Origin: Alishewanella aestuarii B11
GTDB taxonomy: Bacteria; Pseudomonadota; Gammaproteobacteria; Enterobacterales; Alteromonadaceae
DNA length: 64,000 nt
Reading direction: 5' to 3'
Assembly (NCBI RefSeq): GCF_000280055.1
Contig: NZ_ALAB01000001.1
Span: 162,385 to 226,384, forward strand
A model generated the notes under the pieces. It searched no databases and was not told where the DNA came from. It worked only from the letters and a program-made list of their open reading frames with translations. The stretch's first letter is position 1. The number at the start of each line of letters is the position of its first letter. The translations under genes were made by a program, and so were the position numbers. Shown here one piece after another: positions 26,735-35,611 of this stretch.

Positions 26735-29700
26735 GCAGACGGGTTCCCTTGCAGAAAATCAAGATGTGCCCACACCAAACGCTGGGCTAATAGCTTTGCT
26801 TGTGAAGCTGACCAGTACCGGCATTGCGCCAGGCGGCCGATTATGAGGGTGTGTGCATCCTGACGCACGATGAATTCAGTTGCCGCGACATCATCCGCAA
26901 CAGCGGCAATACCTGCCAGGGGCGCACTGGCCGTCTTCTGCCTCTCCTGAACGGCGGTGATCTGAACGGCACACCATGGAGACAAGGGCGAGGTCTGTAA
27001 GGCATCTACCCTAAATTGCTGGCCGAAGCGTGCTGTCCATGGTTGCAGTTCGTGTGTAAGCGCATCACAAAAAATGGCCATGTCGCGAGCCTGCGGTGGA
27101 CGTTGGGCAGCCTCTTTGATCTCAGCAAAGGGAAGACGATGAGCCAGCGTATCGTTGATAACCTGCAGATCCTTTTCCGATAAGCCGTATCGGTTCGCTA
27201 CCCATTCATCGACGTGTTGCCAGGTTATCGTCCCCGCCTGAAGTTGGTCAAATAAACGTAACACTTCCGCATGCTCATTGGCTGACAGATCATTAAAGTC
27301 CGGGATCGGCAGGCTTTCTAACGTGGCTTTTTCCACCACTTCCCGTTCAAAGCCGAATTCGCCGCTGGTTAACAGGATCATCCAGAGTGCGACGTGACTG
27401 CCAAGCACCAACGCCAGATAACGCGAGAGTGTTTGCGCCTGCGGGTGTTTGGCCACGCTGTAGCCATAAAAGGTTTCATTGAAGGCAATACTCTGATCGG
27501 CGATGGCGATATTGATCCGTGTGGTGTCTGCAGGTACGGACTTGTGGACGATCAGCAATGGCCCGGTGAAACGTTCCGCATCACGGGGGTCGTGGATCCG
27601 GGCATGGCGGAACAACGGGAGAGTTTTTGCATCGATGATCCCCTTATGAAAGGTCGCTGCCGTCAGCTCTGGCATGCCATGAAGATAACCCGCATCCGCC
27701 CCCGGCAAACCATCGCCGTTTTTCCTCACACGACTGCTGTCTTTTTGTGTCTGAAAGCCGCTACCGCTGCACGCCAGCTTACCCTTAACGAGACCAAATT
27801 CACGGCCCCAAAACGCCGCGAGCGTCGGATGGGATTTCCCCCTGACCTTCTGCAACAACCGCAGATCAAGCGAAGTACCACGAAACAGGACCTTAAGCAG
27901 TTCCGGCAGCTCCCGCAATTGAGACGTTGATATGATATCGGCACCGATCGAATCCAACCGGATCGCCCCGGCTTTATTTAACGCATCATCCAGGTGTAAA
28001 TTAATAAAGCGAAACCCCGCCGCCGGCCCCGGCAACTGATTGGTGGCAAACAGCAGACAGAATGGCGACGAAATCTTTGGCCACACCTTCGTGTTGCGCA
28101 GCTCTGTTCCATTGATAATGGAGGTCACATCCAAGGCGTCAAAGAGGACTTGCCGGGCAGCAGGCATACCATCACCCTGCTGAAACAGCAGTTTCGCATG
28201 TAAAGCAAACGCAATTTGGCCGCCTGGCTTTGCCCATTCCATCGCCCGCCAGATAAAGGGCAGATCGAGCGCCTCATTGGGGATGGGGAGTTCTTTTACC
28301 TGCAGCCCACGTCCTTTTGCGATCCGGGTAACGGTCTGGCGCACGGTTTTCCAATCGGGCAGCTTGGTGCCGCTGGACCAGGGTGGATTGCCGATCACCA
28401 CGTCATATTGCCCCAGATGCTTCTCGCCCGCGGCGGGCCCTAAGCTACCCAGACTGCTCGCATTACCCTGTTCATCGTGAGACAGCAACAGCAACGTAGT
28501 CTCGGTTAAATCGTCAAACCGAAGCTTATCAACCGGCTGCGGATCTGGATCGAGTTCAATGGACAGCAAATACAGCCCCAGAGCGGCGAAACGCAGGGCA
28601 ATTTCATTGATATCGAATCCTACAATTTGGTGTCGGAGGATCGATCTCAAGGTGCCCGTGTCCGGCCGGACACCATCATGCTTCCAACGCAAGGCCACTA
28701 ATTCACGCATCGCGGTCAGTAAAAATACGCCGGCACCGGCAGCAGGATCCAATAGACGGGCGCAATGACCGGTACCGGCCAGTTCAAGCTTGCGTAGCGA
28801 GGCCTTCACCATTAAGTCCGCGATCAAACTGGGCGTATAAAAACTACCTTCCTTTCGCTGTTTGTCAGCATTATGGTTGCGTAGATACAGCTCATAGGCC
28901 TGGCTTAACACCCCAACGGGAATATGCGAAAAGTCGAGGTGATCCCATTTTTCTTCCCAGCCTAAGAACAACTGATGATCCGGCGCACGGCGCAAAATAT
29001 CACCCAGGATCCGATAGGCTTGTTCTGGCAAGCTATCAAACACCTTCTCAGACATGGGCAAGAGATGGCCATTAAAGGTCTGATCCAGCCATCCGGATAT
29101 GGCTTCTGCTGACTCACGCGTATCAAACAACCCGCCGGCACCGGATGTGGGCAAGACAGACGCTGGCAACAACTGCCTGTCGGCCAGAAAACGGGTAAAC
29201 AGGGCCCGGCCTACCAGTGAGATCACATCGCTGTCACTGATCACATTTAAGTTGATCAGACGGGTGATTGAGCCGTCCAACAGGCGCAGCACAATATTGG
29301 CTATCCAATGACGCTGTGCAATTGCGGCTTTAGGCCGCCGGTTACCTAAATAGACAAACAGTTCACCGGATGCAGGATCAACGGTTTCAATGTTAAGACG
29401 CGCACTGTTTACATCTTGTTTATCCAACGCAATATGATAAACCGTCAGCTGACCCGGTGAGATCACGCCGAGGTAGGGTGCGTCGCCCCGCATGGCCAGG
29501 ACGCGGCGAATTTTGTGCAACTGCTGAGCGTCAGATAGCTGCTGCGCATCCACCAGGAACATCAAAGGCGTATCCTGCCACTGATAGACCCCCACCACCG
29601 CACTCAGATCGGCATGGTTCCGCCGGCGTGTATCCAGTAAAGTGGCATAGGGCAGACACTCAGGCCCGTTACTGTTAAACAGAACGCACTCAGACAGATC

Positions 29701-29739
29701 GGCCCCGAATGAGGTCAATATTGTCGCCATATCAGTCAT
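26731..29739 (-). CDS. N6-adenine DNA methyltransferase, large (Eco57I/N6_Mtase type)
   Basis: A 1002-aa protein. SAM-binding motif I is DPAAGAGV (331-338), preceded by GSFYTP (298-303); catalytic motif IV is NPPW (451-454), the gamma-class adenine methylase pattern. The C-terminal 500 residues would hold the target-recognition region. The N-terminal 200 residues resemble the nuclease arm of type IIG/ISP enzymes, but I see only VDAQ near residue 64 where an E-x-K would be expected, so that arm looks inactive. Together with the downstream EAK nuclease it forms a likely two-gene R-M system. A divergent XRE regulator lies 129 bp upstream. Confidence 0.85.
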   Translation of the reverse strand: MTDMATILTSFGADLSECVLFNSNGPECLPYATLLDTRRRNHADLSAVVGVYQWQDTPLMFLVDAQQLSDAQQLHKIRRVLAMRGDAPYLGVISPGQLTVYHIALDKQDVNSARLNIETVDPASGELFVYLGNRRPKAAIAQRHWIANIVLRLLDGSITRLINLNVISDSDVISLVGRALFTRFLADRQLLPASVLPTSGAGGLFDTRESAEAISGWLDQTFNGHLLPMSEKVFDSLPEQAYRILGDILRRAPDHQLFLGWEEKWDHLDFSHIPVGVLSQAYELYLRNHNADKQRKEGSFYTPSLIADLMVKASLRKLELAGTGHCARLLDPAAGAGVFLLTAMRELVALRWKHDGVRPDTGTLRSILRHQIVGFDINEIALRFAALGLYLLSIELDPDPQPVDKLRFDDLTETTLLLLSHDEQGNASSLGSLGPAAGEKHLGQYDVVIGNPPWSSGTKLPDWKTVRQTVTRIAKGRGLQVKELPIPNEALDLPFIWRAMEWAKPGGQIAFALHAKLLFQQGDGMPAARQVLFDALDVTSIINGTELRNTKVWPKISSPFCLLFATNQLPGPAAGFRFINLHLDDALNKAGAIRLDSIGADIISTSQLRELPELLKVLFRGTSLDLRLLQKVRGKSHPTLAAFWGREFGLVKGKLACSGSGFQTQKDSSRVRKNGDGLPGADAGYLHGMPELTAATFHKGIIDAKTLPLFRHARIHDPRDAERFTGPLLIVHKSVPADTTRINIAIADQSIAFNETFYGYSVAKHPQAQTLSRYLALVLGSHVALWMILLTSGEFGFEREVVEKATLESLPIPDFNDLSANEHAEVLRLFDQLQAGTITWQHVDEWVANRYGLSEKDLQVINDTLAHRLPFAEIKEAAQRPPQARDMAIFCDALTHELQPWTARFGQQFRVDALQTSPLSPWCAVQITAVQERQKTASAPLAGIAAVADDVAATEFIVRQDAHTLIIGRLAQCRYWSASQAKLLAQRLVWAHLDFLQGNPSA

Positions 29740-29852
29740 GTTGTCGTCCCATCATTCACCCTACGCCTGGATGTCGACTCCGCCTAAAAAAACGAAGCGC
29801 ACTATAAATATCACATTTAATTTTCCTGTGGTAGTATATCACCAATTTGCAA

Positions 29853-29868
29853 AAATTATGCATAATTT
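29853..29868. promoter_or_regulatory. Perfect 16-bp palindrome abutting the XRE start codon
   Basis: AAATTATGCATAATTT is a perfect palindrome ending immediately before the ATG at 29869. No Shine-Dalgarno can fit, so the transcript is probably leaderless and the palindrome would cover the -10 region. This is the organisation of autoregulated controller genes in restriction-modification loci. It also lies within the divergent region that drives the methylase operon. Confidence 0.55.
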
Positions 29869-30213
29869 ATGGCGCTATCCCACGTTTGTAAAACACTTAA
29901 GGAAAAACGGCAAGGCCTCGGGATCACGTTGAAAACAGTATCTCTGGCTACCGGTGTGGATGTGGGCCAGTTGTCAAAAATCGAGCGTGGAATGTGCCGG
30001 TACCTTTCACCGAATTTGAAAAAATATTGCAAATATCTTGGCGTACCATTTGGTGAAGATATTCAGCCTGCCGATTTATTGCTCAGCCGGATAAACACGC
30101 TTATTCGTACCTCTGAACAGCATGCGGCACTTTTTACCTCGTTGGTAACATTGCTGGAAGCGCAAGCGCCTGGCGAGGCTGCAAATCCCAACAACAAAAC
30201 ACCCACTATTTAA
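29869..30213 (+). CDS. XRE-family transcriptional regulator (controller-like)
   Basis: A 114-aa protein with an N-terminal helix-turn-helix (TLKEKRQGLGITLKTVSLAT, then GVDVGQLSKIERG) and a helical C-terminal tail. No earlier in-frame start exists (a TAA lies at 29863-29865), and the ATG follows a 16-bp palindrome with no ribosome-binding site. Divergence from a methylase-nuclease operon and small size fit a C-protein-like controller that balances methylase and nuclease. The role is inferred from context; a plain XRE repressor is also possible. Confidence 0.8.
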   Translation: MALSHVCKTLKEKRQGLGITLKTVSLATGVDVGQLSKIERGMCRYLSPNLKKYCKYLGVPFGEDIQPADLLLSRINTLIRTSEQHAALFTSLVTLLEAQAPGEAANPNNKTPTI

Positions 30214-30331
30214 TTGGTTATATTGTTTGATAAAAACACCATTCCTATTGCGAGTTTTATTACTGCAGTTATTTGGCATAACAATTGGTACCAGGCTATG
30301 TCGCGTTTACTAACTGTGCATGGAGGTCATG

Positions 30332-31156
30332 ATGGGTAAATTTAGCAAGCTAATGTCTGAGCGATCAAAACATACAAAGGTAGACAACGGCCACTGCTTA
30401 ATATGTGGGAAACACGGACATCTTTCCTTTGATCATGTGCCGCCGAAAGGCGCCGTTACGATAACCAAGATTGAACAGCGCCACATTGGCGAAATGACGG
30501 GAGAGAACGCGCATAGAATAAGGGGTGTTCCTTCTCTTAAGGGGAGTGGTTTTAAGACCATATGCCAAGACTGTAACAATCGGGCACTTGGTGGCAATGA
30601 TGATGAAATCGCTAAGGTGTGCAGCGAGCTTACCGGTAAAATTAGGGATTATTTCCAGTATGCTGATCACCCTGGCACAATCATCCAAGCAAAGGTAAAC
30701 CCTGTGCGCTTTACCCGGGCGATGATTGGGCATGTTTTGGCTGCGACATCGGCACAGGAGTGCATTGCCGAGCCCAAGGAGCATGCTTATTTTGACCCGC
30801 TCAAACGCTTTGTCCTGGGGGATAATTCTGCGCTAGATGAAACGCATGATATCTATTATTGGTTTTACCCTTACCGCATGCACTTAAGCGCGAAAGAGTT
30901 AGCTTTCTGGAATAATGGGCACACCGCAATAATCAGCCTGCTGAGTTTCTTCCCTATAGCATTCATGATCACTAAAAAGAATGAGGGAGTCTATCCTCCA
31001 TACGCCTGCAAACTGTCCTTAACCGACACAGCGCTGATCTTGAATTTATCAACCCGCGGATTTGATTACGCTGAGTTTCCATTCCATGATCTAAAAGGCA
31101 ATCAAATGCGCGTCGCTAATGACACGAAACTTATTGTCAGCTACCCTATAAAATAA
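30332..31156 (+). CDS. CxxC-type HNH endonuclease-like protein
   Basis: A 274-aa protein. The N-terminal zinc/HNH module reads HCLICGKHGHLSFDHVPPKG, then FKTICQDCNN: two Cys-x-x-Cys pairs around a conserved Asp-His, typical of McrA/HNH-like nucleases. The remaining 190 residues have no recognised domain and alternate hydrophobic and aromatic segments. ATG at 30332 has GGAGGT at 4-nt spacing; the ATG at 30320 would lie upstream of that ribosome-binding site. It is co-oriented with the XRE gene (118 bp apart) and probably part of the same defence module. Confidence 0.75.
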   Translation: MGKFSKLMSERSKHTKVDNGHCLICGKHGHLSFDHVPPKGAVTITKIEQRHIGEMTGENAHRIRGVPSLKGSGFKTICQDCNNRALGGNDDEIAKVCSELTGKIRDYFQYADHPGTIIQAKVNPVRFTRAMIGHVLAATSAQECIAEPKEHAYFDPLKRFVLGDNSALDETHDIYYWFYPYRMHLSAKELAFWNNGHTAIISLLSFFPIAFMITKKNEGVYPPYACKLSLTDTALILNLSTRGFDYAEFPFHDLKGNQMRVANDTKLIVSYPIK

Positions 31157-31200
31157 CTACCAGGAAAAATAATCAGTGCCTTGACGTATTCGTTTTGGGT

Positions 31201-31323
31201 AAATGTAAAGACGTTTAGAGATTTCGCCCACGTCTTTACATTTTGACGTTGGCAGGAAGGAATTTTAAGTAAACGTATTGATTTTATTAGGACACCGTCT
31301 TTACAACTTGGTAAGTGTAAAAG
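31201..31323. repeat. Right cluster of TGTAAAGACG repeats
   Basis: A perfect 14-bp inverted repeat AAATGTAAAGACGT/ACGTCTTTACATTT (31201-31214 and 31230-31243) and a further CGTCTTTACA at 31296-31305, followed by TGTAAAAG at 31316-31323 in inverted orientation. The element matches AATGTAAAGACG at 23998 and the CTTTACA/TGTAAAG pairs after ssb, so the same repeat brackets the accessory genes. Confidence 0.65.
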
Positions 31324-31330
31324 TCCCGTT

Positions 31331-31363
31331 CTGATTGTTGACTGATTGTTGACTGATTGTTGA
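31331..31363. repeat. Three perfect 11-bp tandem repeats
   Basis: CTGATTGTTGA is repeated exactly three times head to tail (11-bp period), just inside a terminator-like hairpin at 31366-31390. An 11-bp period places copies on one DNA face; it could be a binding array or a slippage product. Confidence 0.9.
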
Positions 31364-31365
31364 CT

Positions 31366-31390
31366 AAGCCCCTGCCATAGGGGCTTTTTT
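31366..31390 (+). terminator. Terminator at the right edge of the accessory region
   Basis: The stem AAGCCCCT/AGGGGCTT with a short loop is followed by T residues. Its right arm TAGGGGCTTTTT (31378-31389) is repeated at 24316-24327, where the left arm is missing. Confidence 0.7.
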
Positions 31391-31453
31391 CTGCTTGCTA
31401 TTCAATAGCGTCAGTGTCTATAGTCAGAGTAGTGCTCAGCAGGAAGCGCCACT

Positions 31454-32419
31454 ATGACACCGCATTCACATCACCATTCTCACTCACATTCGCAGCACCC
31501 GCACTCGCGGCATCAGCACGGTCATGGGCAGCACCGGCACGGCCATGGTTTAGCGGCGACAGAGGATAGCGGTAGCCGGCTCGGTTGGGCGTTTTTTTTG
31601 AATCTGGGTTTTACCATTATTGAGTTTATCGGCGGCTGGCTGACTAATAGCACGGCCATTATGGCGGATGCGATTCATGATCTTGGCGATAGTCTGGCGC
31701 TGGGCAGTGGCTGGCTGCTGTATAAGCTGGGTAAAAAAGCGCCTACCGCACATTACACCTACGGTTATCGCCGGCTTAGTTTATTTGGCGCCTTGTTAAA
31801 TTGTATCATTCTGATTGGTGGTTCAGTCTGGATCCTGGCCGAAGCCATGCCGCGACTCAGTGAGCCGGTGATGCCGCTGACCGAAGGCATGATGGCGCTG
31901 GCCGTGCTCGGCATACTGGTAAATGGTTTTGCCGCCTATAAACTCAGTGGCGGCAAAACCCTGAATGAGCGGGTATTGAACTGGCACCTACTGGAAGATG
32001 TGCTGGGCTGGGTTGCGGTGCTGCTGGCGGCGCTGGTGATGCATTTTGTCGACTGGCCAATTATTGACCCGCTGTTATCGATCGCCTTTACCTTATTTAT
32101 TTTGTTTAATGTACTGCGCAATTTACGCAGCACGGCGCGACTGTTTTTTCAGGCGGTACCGGATACCGCCTTACTGGCGCAGATCGAACAACGTTTACTC
32201 ACTCAGCCGCAGGTGCGTGAAGTGCATCATTTACACCTATGGTCGCTGGATGGTGAGCAGCATGTGCTCAGTGCGCATCTGGTAGTCGAGCTGGAAGAAC
32301 TGAGCCAGTATCAGCAGTTAAAAAGCCAGGTTGAGCAGCTACTCAGCGAGTTTTCACTACTGAATACCACGATAGAAATTGAGTTGGCCACTGAAGCTTG
32401 CCGTGATCGGCGGCATTAG
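31454..32419 (+). CDS. Cation diffusion facilitator (CDF) metal exporter
   Basis: A 321-aa inner-membrane transporter. The first 33 residues are extremely His-rich (HSHHHSHSHSQHPHSRHQHG), a metal-sensing or buffering tail. Six membrane helices follow, with the metal-binding AIHDLGD (TM2) and HLLEDVLGW (TM5), and a cytoplasmic C-terminal domain containing HHLHLWSLDGEQHVLSAHL. This is the CzcD/ZitB group that exports Zn, Cd or Co by proton exchange. AGGAAG sets the start. It ends 4 bp into the opposing GGDEF/EAL gene. Confidence 0.92.
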   Translation: MTPHSHHHSHSHSQHPHSRHQHGHGQHRHGHGLAATEDSGSRLGWAFFLNLGFTIIEFIGGWLTNSTAIMADAIHDLGDSLALGSGWLLYKLGKKAPTAHYTYGYRRLSLFGALLNCIILIGGSVWILAEAMPRLSEPVMPLTEGMMALAVLGILVNGFAAYKLSGGKTLNERVLNWHLLEDVLGWVAVLLAALVMHFVDWPIIDPLLSIAFTLFILFNVLRNLRSTARLFFQAVPDTALLAQIEQRLLTQPQVREVHHLHLWSLDGEQHVLSAHLVVELEELSQYQQLKSQVEQLLSEFSLLNTTIEIELATEACRDRRH

Positions 32420-34788
32420 TGTGCCCGCACTCCAACGCCCTGTTGCTGTGCCAGTAACTGGCGGAAGGTTTCGGCGGGCACAGGTTTACTAAACAAGTAA
32501 CCCTGATAGTAGTTACAGCGCATTTGTTGTAGCATCGCCAGTTGCTCAGCAGTTTCAACACCTTCTGCCAGCACTTCAAACCGCAGTGTATGCCCTAACT
32601 CAATAATCGCCTTGGTAATTTGCTGATTATCCGGGTTGGTGGTCATATTGCAGATAAAACGCCGGTCTACTTTCAGGATATCCAGCGGCAGGCGCTGCAA
32701 ATATGCGAGGGAGGAATAGCCGGTACCGAAATCGTCAATTGCCAATCTGACGCCGGTGGCCCGTAACTGTTGCATAGTTTCGATAACCTTGTCCTCGTCC
32801 TGCATCAGGGCGCTTTCGGTCACCTCCAGTTCCAGGAACTTAGCCGGAAAGCCGGTCTCCGCTAACAAGGTTCTAACTTGTTGTCCCAGTTCGCCGCGGC
32901 TAAATTGGTGAGCTGAGACATTGACCGCCAGGCTTATGGCGGGCAGACCCTCGTCCAGCCAGGCTTTGCCTTGCACGCAGGCTTGCTGCAATACCTGGAT
33001 CCCCAGAGCATGAATAAGGCCCGAGCTTTCAGCCAGTGGAATAGAAATTTCCGGGCTGACAAAGCCCAGTTCAGGATCACGCCAGCGTAGCAACAGCTCT
33101 GCACCTATTATCCTGCCTGTTGCCACCTCCAGTTGCGGCTGATAATAACAATGTAATTGCCCGGTTTTAATGGCGTTACGTAACCGGCCTTCCAAAACCA
33201 GTCGCTGTCTGGCTTGGGCGGTTAGCTGGTCACTATAATAATAATAAGTATTACGGCCTTCAGCCTTGGCTTTATAAAGAGCCGCGTCGGCACCCTGTAG
33301 CAGGGCTTCGACGTTGTCGTGATGTTGCGGAAACAGGCTGATACCGATCGAGGCCGCCGCGCTGAGTTCCAAATCCGGTGGCAACATCAGGGTTTGTTGC
33401 ATGGTACGCAGCAGTTCCTGTGCAAAACGGGCGGCATCTTCCGGCTGCTCCAGATGCTCGATCAAAATGGCAAACTCATCGCCGCCCAGTCGCGCCAGGG
33501 TATCCGTATCACGGCAGCAAATCCGAAGCTTTTCAGCAACTTGCTTTAGTAATTGATCGCCAACGTTATGGCCGTAAGAGTCATTGATATTCTTGAAGTT
33601 ATCCAGATCCAGAATCAGTACCGCCAATTGCAACTGCTCACGACGGGCAACTTTCAATGCCTGCTCCAATTGATTGGCAAAGAAGTGCCGGTTCGGCAGG
33701 TGGGTCAGCGGATCATATTGCGCCAGAAATGCCAGCTGGGCTTCCTGCTGTTTATAGGTGGTCAGGTCAATGTCGATACAATAGATTTGTGGCTTTTTAT
33801 CCGGCAAAATTACCACCGCATGCGAAGAATAGACTGTGACCGGACTACCATCCTTGCGTTTTAATACCAGTTCTTCAGCATGGCGGGCCTCGCCGCTACT
33901 GGCCATCTGGCTTACTGCCTCTCTGACACCCTCCTGCATTTTTTCCGGAATAATTAGATCCAGTAAACTACGGCCGATAGCTTCCTGACTACTGTAGCCG
34001 TACACCAGCTCACTGCCTTTATTCCAGAACAAAGTAGTGCCATCTTCATCATAACCCTGCACCGAGATCGTCGGCATACTATCAAGCAGGGTACGAAAGC
34101 GCAGCTCACTCTCTTCCAGTTTGAGTTGTGCCAACTTCACATCCGAAATATCCTGAATAACAGATACAAAAAATGTATCGGAGATATCGGTAGCGGCAAT
34201 TAATGACACGGATAATCTGGCCCAGATCACCTGGCCATCCTTACGTAAATAGCGTTTTTCTAGAGAGTAGTGCTGGCGCAGGCCACTCAAAGTTTCTTCA
34301 ACCAGTGCCTGGTCACGGGCTAAATCCATCGGGTGCGTCAGCTGTTGGAAGCTCAGTTCACGCAGTTCCGCCATGCTGTAACCGAGCAGGCGACACAATT
34401 CCTGATTAACACGCAAGAACTGACCGCTGGGGCTGACATGAGCAATACCAGCGGCGGCTTTTTCAATAGTCTGGTCCAGAATGTATTCGGATTTGGTCAG
34501 AGAACGCGAAAAATGCAGGCGTTGCCTTAACAATATCCAGGCCAGTGCGGCGGTTAGCGCAATATAAAAATAGCCCTTATAGCTTTGATAGCGGGACAGG
34601 GTTTGTGGATCCACAGCTAAAGACAGGAGTAATTGGTCGCTAAAGGTGATCCATAGCGCACCAAATAACAGGTAGATCAAGGCACCGAACAGAGGGTAAT
34701 AGCGGAGCTTGTTGAGTTTAGCATCCAATTGCTTCATAGCGCGTGGCGTTGTCCAGACAGATATTGCGAACTCTTTGCTATCAAGCAT
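32416..34788 (-). CDS. Membrane PAS-PAS-GGDEF-EAL c-di-GMP protein
   Basis: A 790-aa signalling protein: two N-terminal membrane helices (about 35-90), two PAS domains (about 105-220 and 230-345), an intact GGDEF domain (RLGGDEFAIL, with the RxxD I-site five residues before it) and an EAL domain with EVTESALM, DDFGTGYSSL and EGVETAEQ. The EAL signature itself reads ELL (AELLLRW); the metal-binding residues elsewhere are retained. It could make or degrade c-di-GMP in response to a cytoplasmic or membrane signal. No clear ribosome-binding site; an alternative ATG is at 34737. Confidence 0.9.
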   Translation of the reverse strand: MLDSKEFAISVWTTPRAMKQLDAKLNKLRYYPLFGALIYLLFGALWITFSDQLLLSLAVDPQTLSRYQSYKGYFYIALTAALAWILLRQRLHFSRSLTKSEYILDQTIEKAAAGIAHVSPSGQFLRVNQELCRLLGYSMAELRELSFQQLTHPMDLARDQALVEETLSGLRQHYSLEKRYLRKDGQVIWARLSVSLIAATDISDTFFVSVIQDISDVKLAQLKLEESELRFRTLLDSMPTISVQGYDEDGTTLFWNKGSELVYGYSSQEAIGRSLLDLIIPEKMQEGVREAVSQMASSGEARHAEELVLKRKDGSPVTVYSSHAVVILPDKKPQIYCIDIDLTTYKQQEAQLAFLAQYDPLTHLPNRHFFANQLEQALKVARREQLQLAVLILDLDNFKNINDSYGHNVGDQLLKQVAEKLRICCRDTDTLARLGGDEFAILIEHLEQPEDAARFAQELLRTMQQTLMLPPDLELSAAASIGISLFPQHHDNVEALLQGADAALYKAKAEGRNTYYYYSDQLTAQARQRLVLEGRLRNAIKTGQLHCYYQPQLEVATGRIIGAELLLRWRDPELGFVSPEISIPLAESSGLIHALGIQVLQQACVQGKAWLDEGLPAISLAVNVSAHQFSRGELGQQVRTLLAETGFPAKFLELEVTESALMQDEDKVIETMQQLRATGVRLAIDDFGTGYSSLAYLQRLPLDILKVDRRFICNMTTNPDNQQITKAIIELGHTLRFEVLAEGVETAEQLAMLQQMRCNYYQGYLFSKPVPAETFRQLLAQQQGVGVRAH

Positions 34789-34828
34789 AGCTGAATTTTA
34801 CTAACTGTATGGAGCTCGTCAAAAAAAA

Positions 34829-34848
34829 CGGGCGTGATGCCCGTTTTT
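34829..34848. terminator. Terminator downstream of the DUF481 gene
   Basis: The stem CGGGC/GCCCG (34829-34833 and 34839-34843) is flanked by eight A on the left and five T on the right, so it works for the leftward DUF481 transcript and in both directions. Confidence 0.8.
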
Positions 34849-34873
34849 AATCTCTCAGCAGCTTGTAGCAGCG

Positions 34874-35611
34874 TTAGAATGAATACACCAGGGTTAGAGA
34901 GGTTTGGGTATCAGTGCGCTTTTTATCAACTGGTACATCAGAGTCATTTTGTACCAGAAAGGCAGCTTTCATCTGCATAGCACCATTGATCCTTGCACTT
35001 AGCGCCGTTTCGGCAATGGTACGGGTATTATCGTCACCGTACTCGACACTTAGCGTTTGGGTAAAGGTCGCTGATTCACTCAGCGTCCACTTATAGGCAG
35101 CAGCAGCACGGGCTAGTAAACCGTTCTCGGTTTCATCATTGGCACGTTTAGCGGTGTAATAACCCGGACCGATCTCAACATCCAGAGACTGTTGTTCCAG
35201 GTTTAACAGCCGGGTACCATAACCGGCCGCCAGCGTGGTGTAGCGCGTATAGGCACCAAACTTATCATCGGTATAAGAACCTAAGACAAACAGGTTATCG
35301 TGCTCTTCAGTCAGCTTGTAAGCACCTTTGGCCGATACCAAATAACGTTCGGCCGAGCGCTCTTTGATTTTGTTGCCATCGGCATCGGTTTTCTGATCTT
35401 CTTTGAAAAACGCACTCAGAATATACTGGTTGCTCCATTTGCGCAGATCTTGCTTTGCATCCAGTTTACCGGTGATCGAGGTGCCCTCGGTATTACCGGT
35501 AGTGGTAATGGCACCAAGCTCAGCCGAGGTGGTCCAGACTTTCTGATCGGCAGCCTGCGCCTGAGTAGACACAGCCAGCGCGGCCAACGTCGCGATAGTT
35601 AATGCTTTCAT
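34874..35611 (-). CDS. DUF481 family outer-membrane beta-barrel protein
   Basis: A 245-aa protein with a signal peptide (MKALTIATLAALAVSTQAQA) followed by alternating amphipathic strands and the DUF481/YdiY pattern (WTTSAELGAITTTGNTEGTS), closing on a C-terminal Phe (SLTLVYSF) as for outer-membrane barrels. The function in this family is not settled. The start at 35611 forms an ATGA overlap with the mscS stop (35608-35611), so the two are translationally coupled; the longer upstream frame is antisense-type extension and is rejected. Confidence 0.85.
   Translation of the reverse strand: MKALTIATLAALAVSTQAQAADQKVWTTSAELGAITTTGNTEGTSITGKLDAKQDLRKWSNQYILSAFFKEDQKTDADGNKIKERSAERYLVSAKGAYKLTEEHDNLFVLGSYTDDKFGAYTRYTTLAAGYGTRLLNLEQQSLDVEIGPGYYTAKRANDETENGLLARAAAAYKWTLSESATFTQTLSVEYGDDNTRTIAETALSARINGAMQMKAAFLVQNDSDVPVDKKRTDTQTSLTLVYSF

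Noticed and set aside
29738..29932. Plus-strand frame across the XRE promoter region
   Set aside because: It overlaps the XRE gene in another frame and runs through the divergent promoter and palindrome; no family features.
30320..30331. Upstream ATG for the HNH-like gene at 30320
   Set aside because: The GGAGGT ribosome-binding site lies downstream of it and positions the ATG at 30332.
23896..31323. Tn7-like transposon ends (multiple repeats at both edges of an island)
   Set aside because: No tns-type or any transposase gene is present, the repeats do not begin with a visible TGT...ACA terminus at the junctions, and ssb is not a usual Tn7-family target.
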